Source: an uncultured Lactobacillus sp.
GTDB taxonomy: Bacteria; Bacillota; Bacilli; Lactobacillales; Lactobacillaceae
Reading direction: 5' to 3'
Assembly (NCBI GenBank): GCA_910587695.1
Contig: CAJUNC010000021.1
Location: 1-29,982, forward strand
DNA length: 29,982 bases
Numbering within the stretch: position 1 is the first letter of the stretch; every line of letters begins with the position of its first letter. Position numbers and translations under genes: made by a program. Under the pieces are notes generated by a model, which searched no databases, was not told the DNA's origin, and saw nothing but the letters and a program-made list of their open reading frames with translations. This document shows positions 29,979 to 29,982 of this stretch, in pieces.

Positions 29979-29982
29979 ATTT

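Overview
The window looks like the chromosome of a low-GC lactobacillus. The best guess is the genus Ligilactobacillus (animalis/murinus/salivarius-like). This is inferred from protein style, Gram-positive Shine-Dalgarno (SD) sites, a sortase-anchored serine-rich repeat adhesin and lactobacillus-type sugar genes; no marker gene such as rRNA is present.

Region 1 (1-12.9 kb) is an accessory Sec (SecA2/SecY2) locus. It holds the 3' part of a serine-rich repeat protein (SRRP) ending in an unusual LPQMG sortase signal, then secY2, asp1, asp2, asp3, secA2, gtfA, gtfB and a 55-residue single-membrane-helix ORF that could be the SecE-like Asp4. The genes are tightly packed or overlapping and read as one operon. 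GtfA/GtfB put the first sugar on the SRRP, Asp1-3 (with Asp2 as a serine hydrolase-type modifier) prepare it, and SecA2/SecY2 export it. No further glycosyltransferases are visible here.

Region 2 (13-18.1 kb) holds an NCS2 purine permease, a membrane-anchored subtilisin-like protein that has lost its catalytic His and Ser (a pseudoprotease), a small immunity-like protein, a histidine-phosphatase family protein and a DHH phosphoesterase. Two near-identical long hairpins, one at 12.9 kb and one at 15.7 kb, bracket the permease/pseudoprotease pair.

Region 3 (18.1-21.6 kb) is an ABC-2 exporter operon (ATPase plus two permeases), followed by a cysteine-rich LytTR DNA-binding protein whose receiver domain has lost its phosphorylation site. 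Region 4 (21.7-25.99 kb) is a complete beta-glucoside utilisation module: a divergent GntR/UTRA repressor, a PTS EIIBCA and a GH1 6-phospho-beta-glucosidase, with a clear promoter, operator and cre site.

Region 5 (26-29.98 kb) is accessory DNA. It contains decayed ORFs, a secreted 195-residue protein paired with a 55-residue two-helix membrane protein (toxin/immunity-like layout), remnants resembling a plasmid Rep gene and an IS transposase, a DUF1659/DUF2922 pair, and an AgrA/ComE-type response regulator. Convergent to the regulator is a tiny two-ORF unit (15 and 46 residues) preceded by a 9-12-9 direct repeat typical of LytTR operators. The response regulator and the orphan LytTR protein of region 3 are paralogues, so the window contains what may be a small, undescribed LytTR-controlled peptide circuit.
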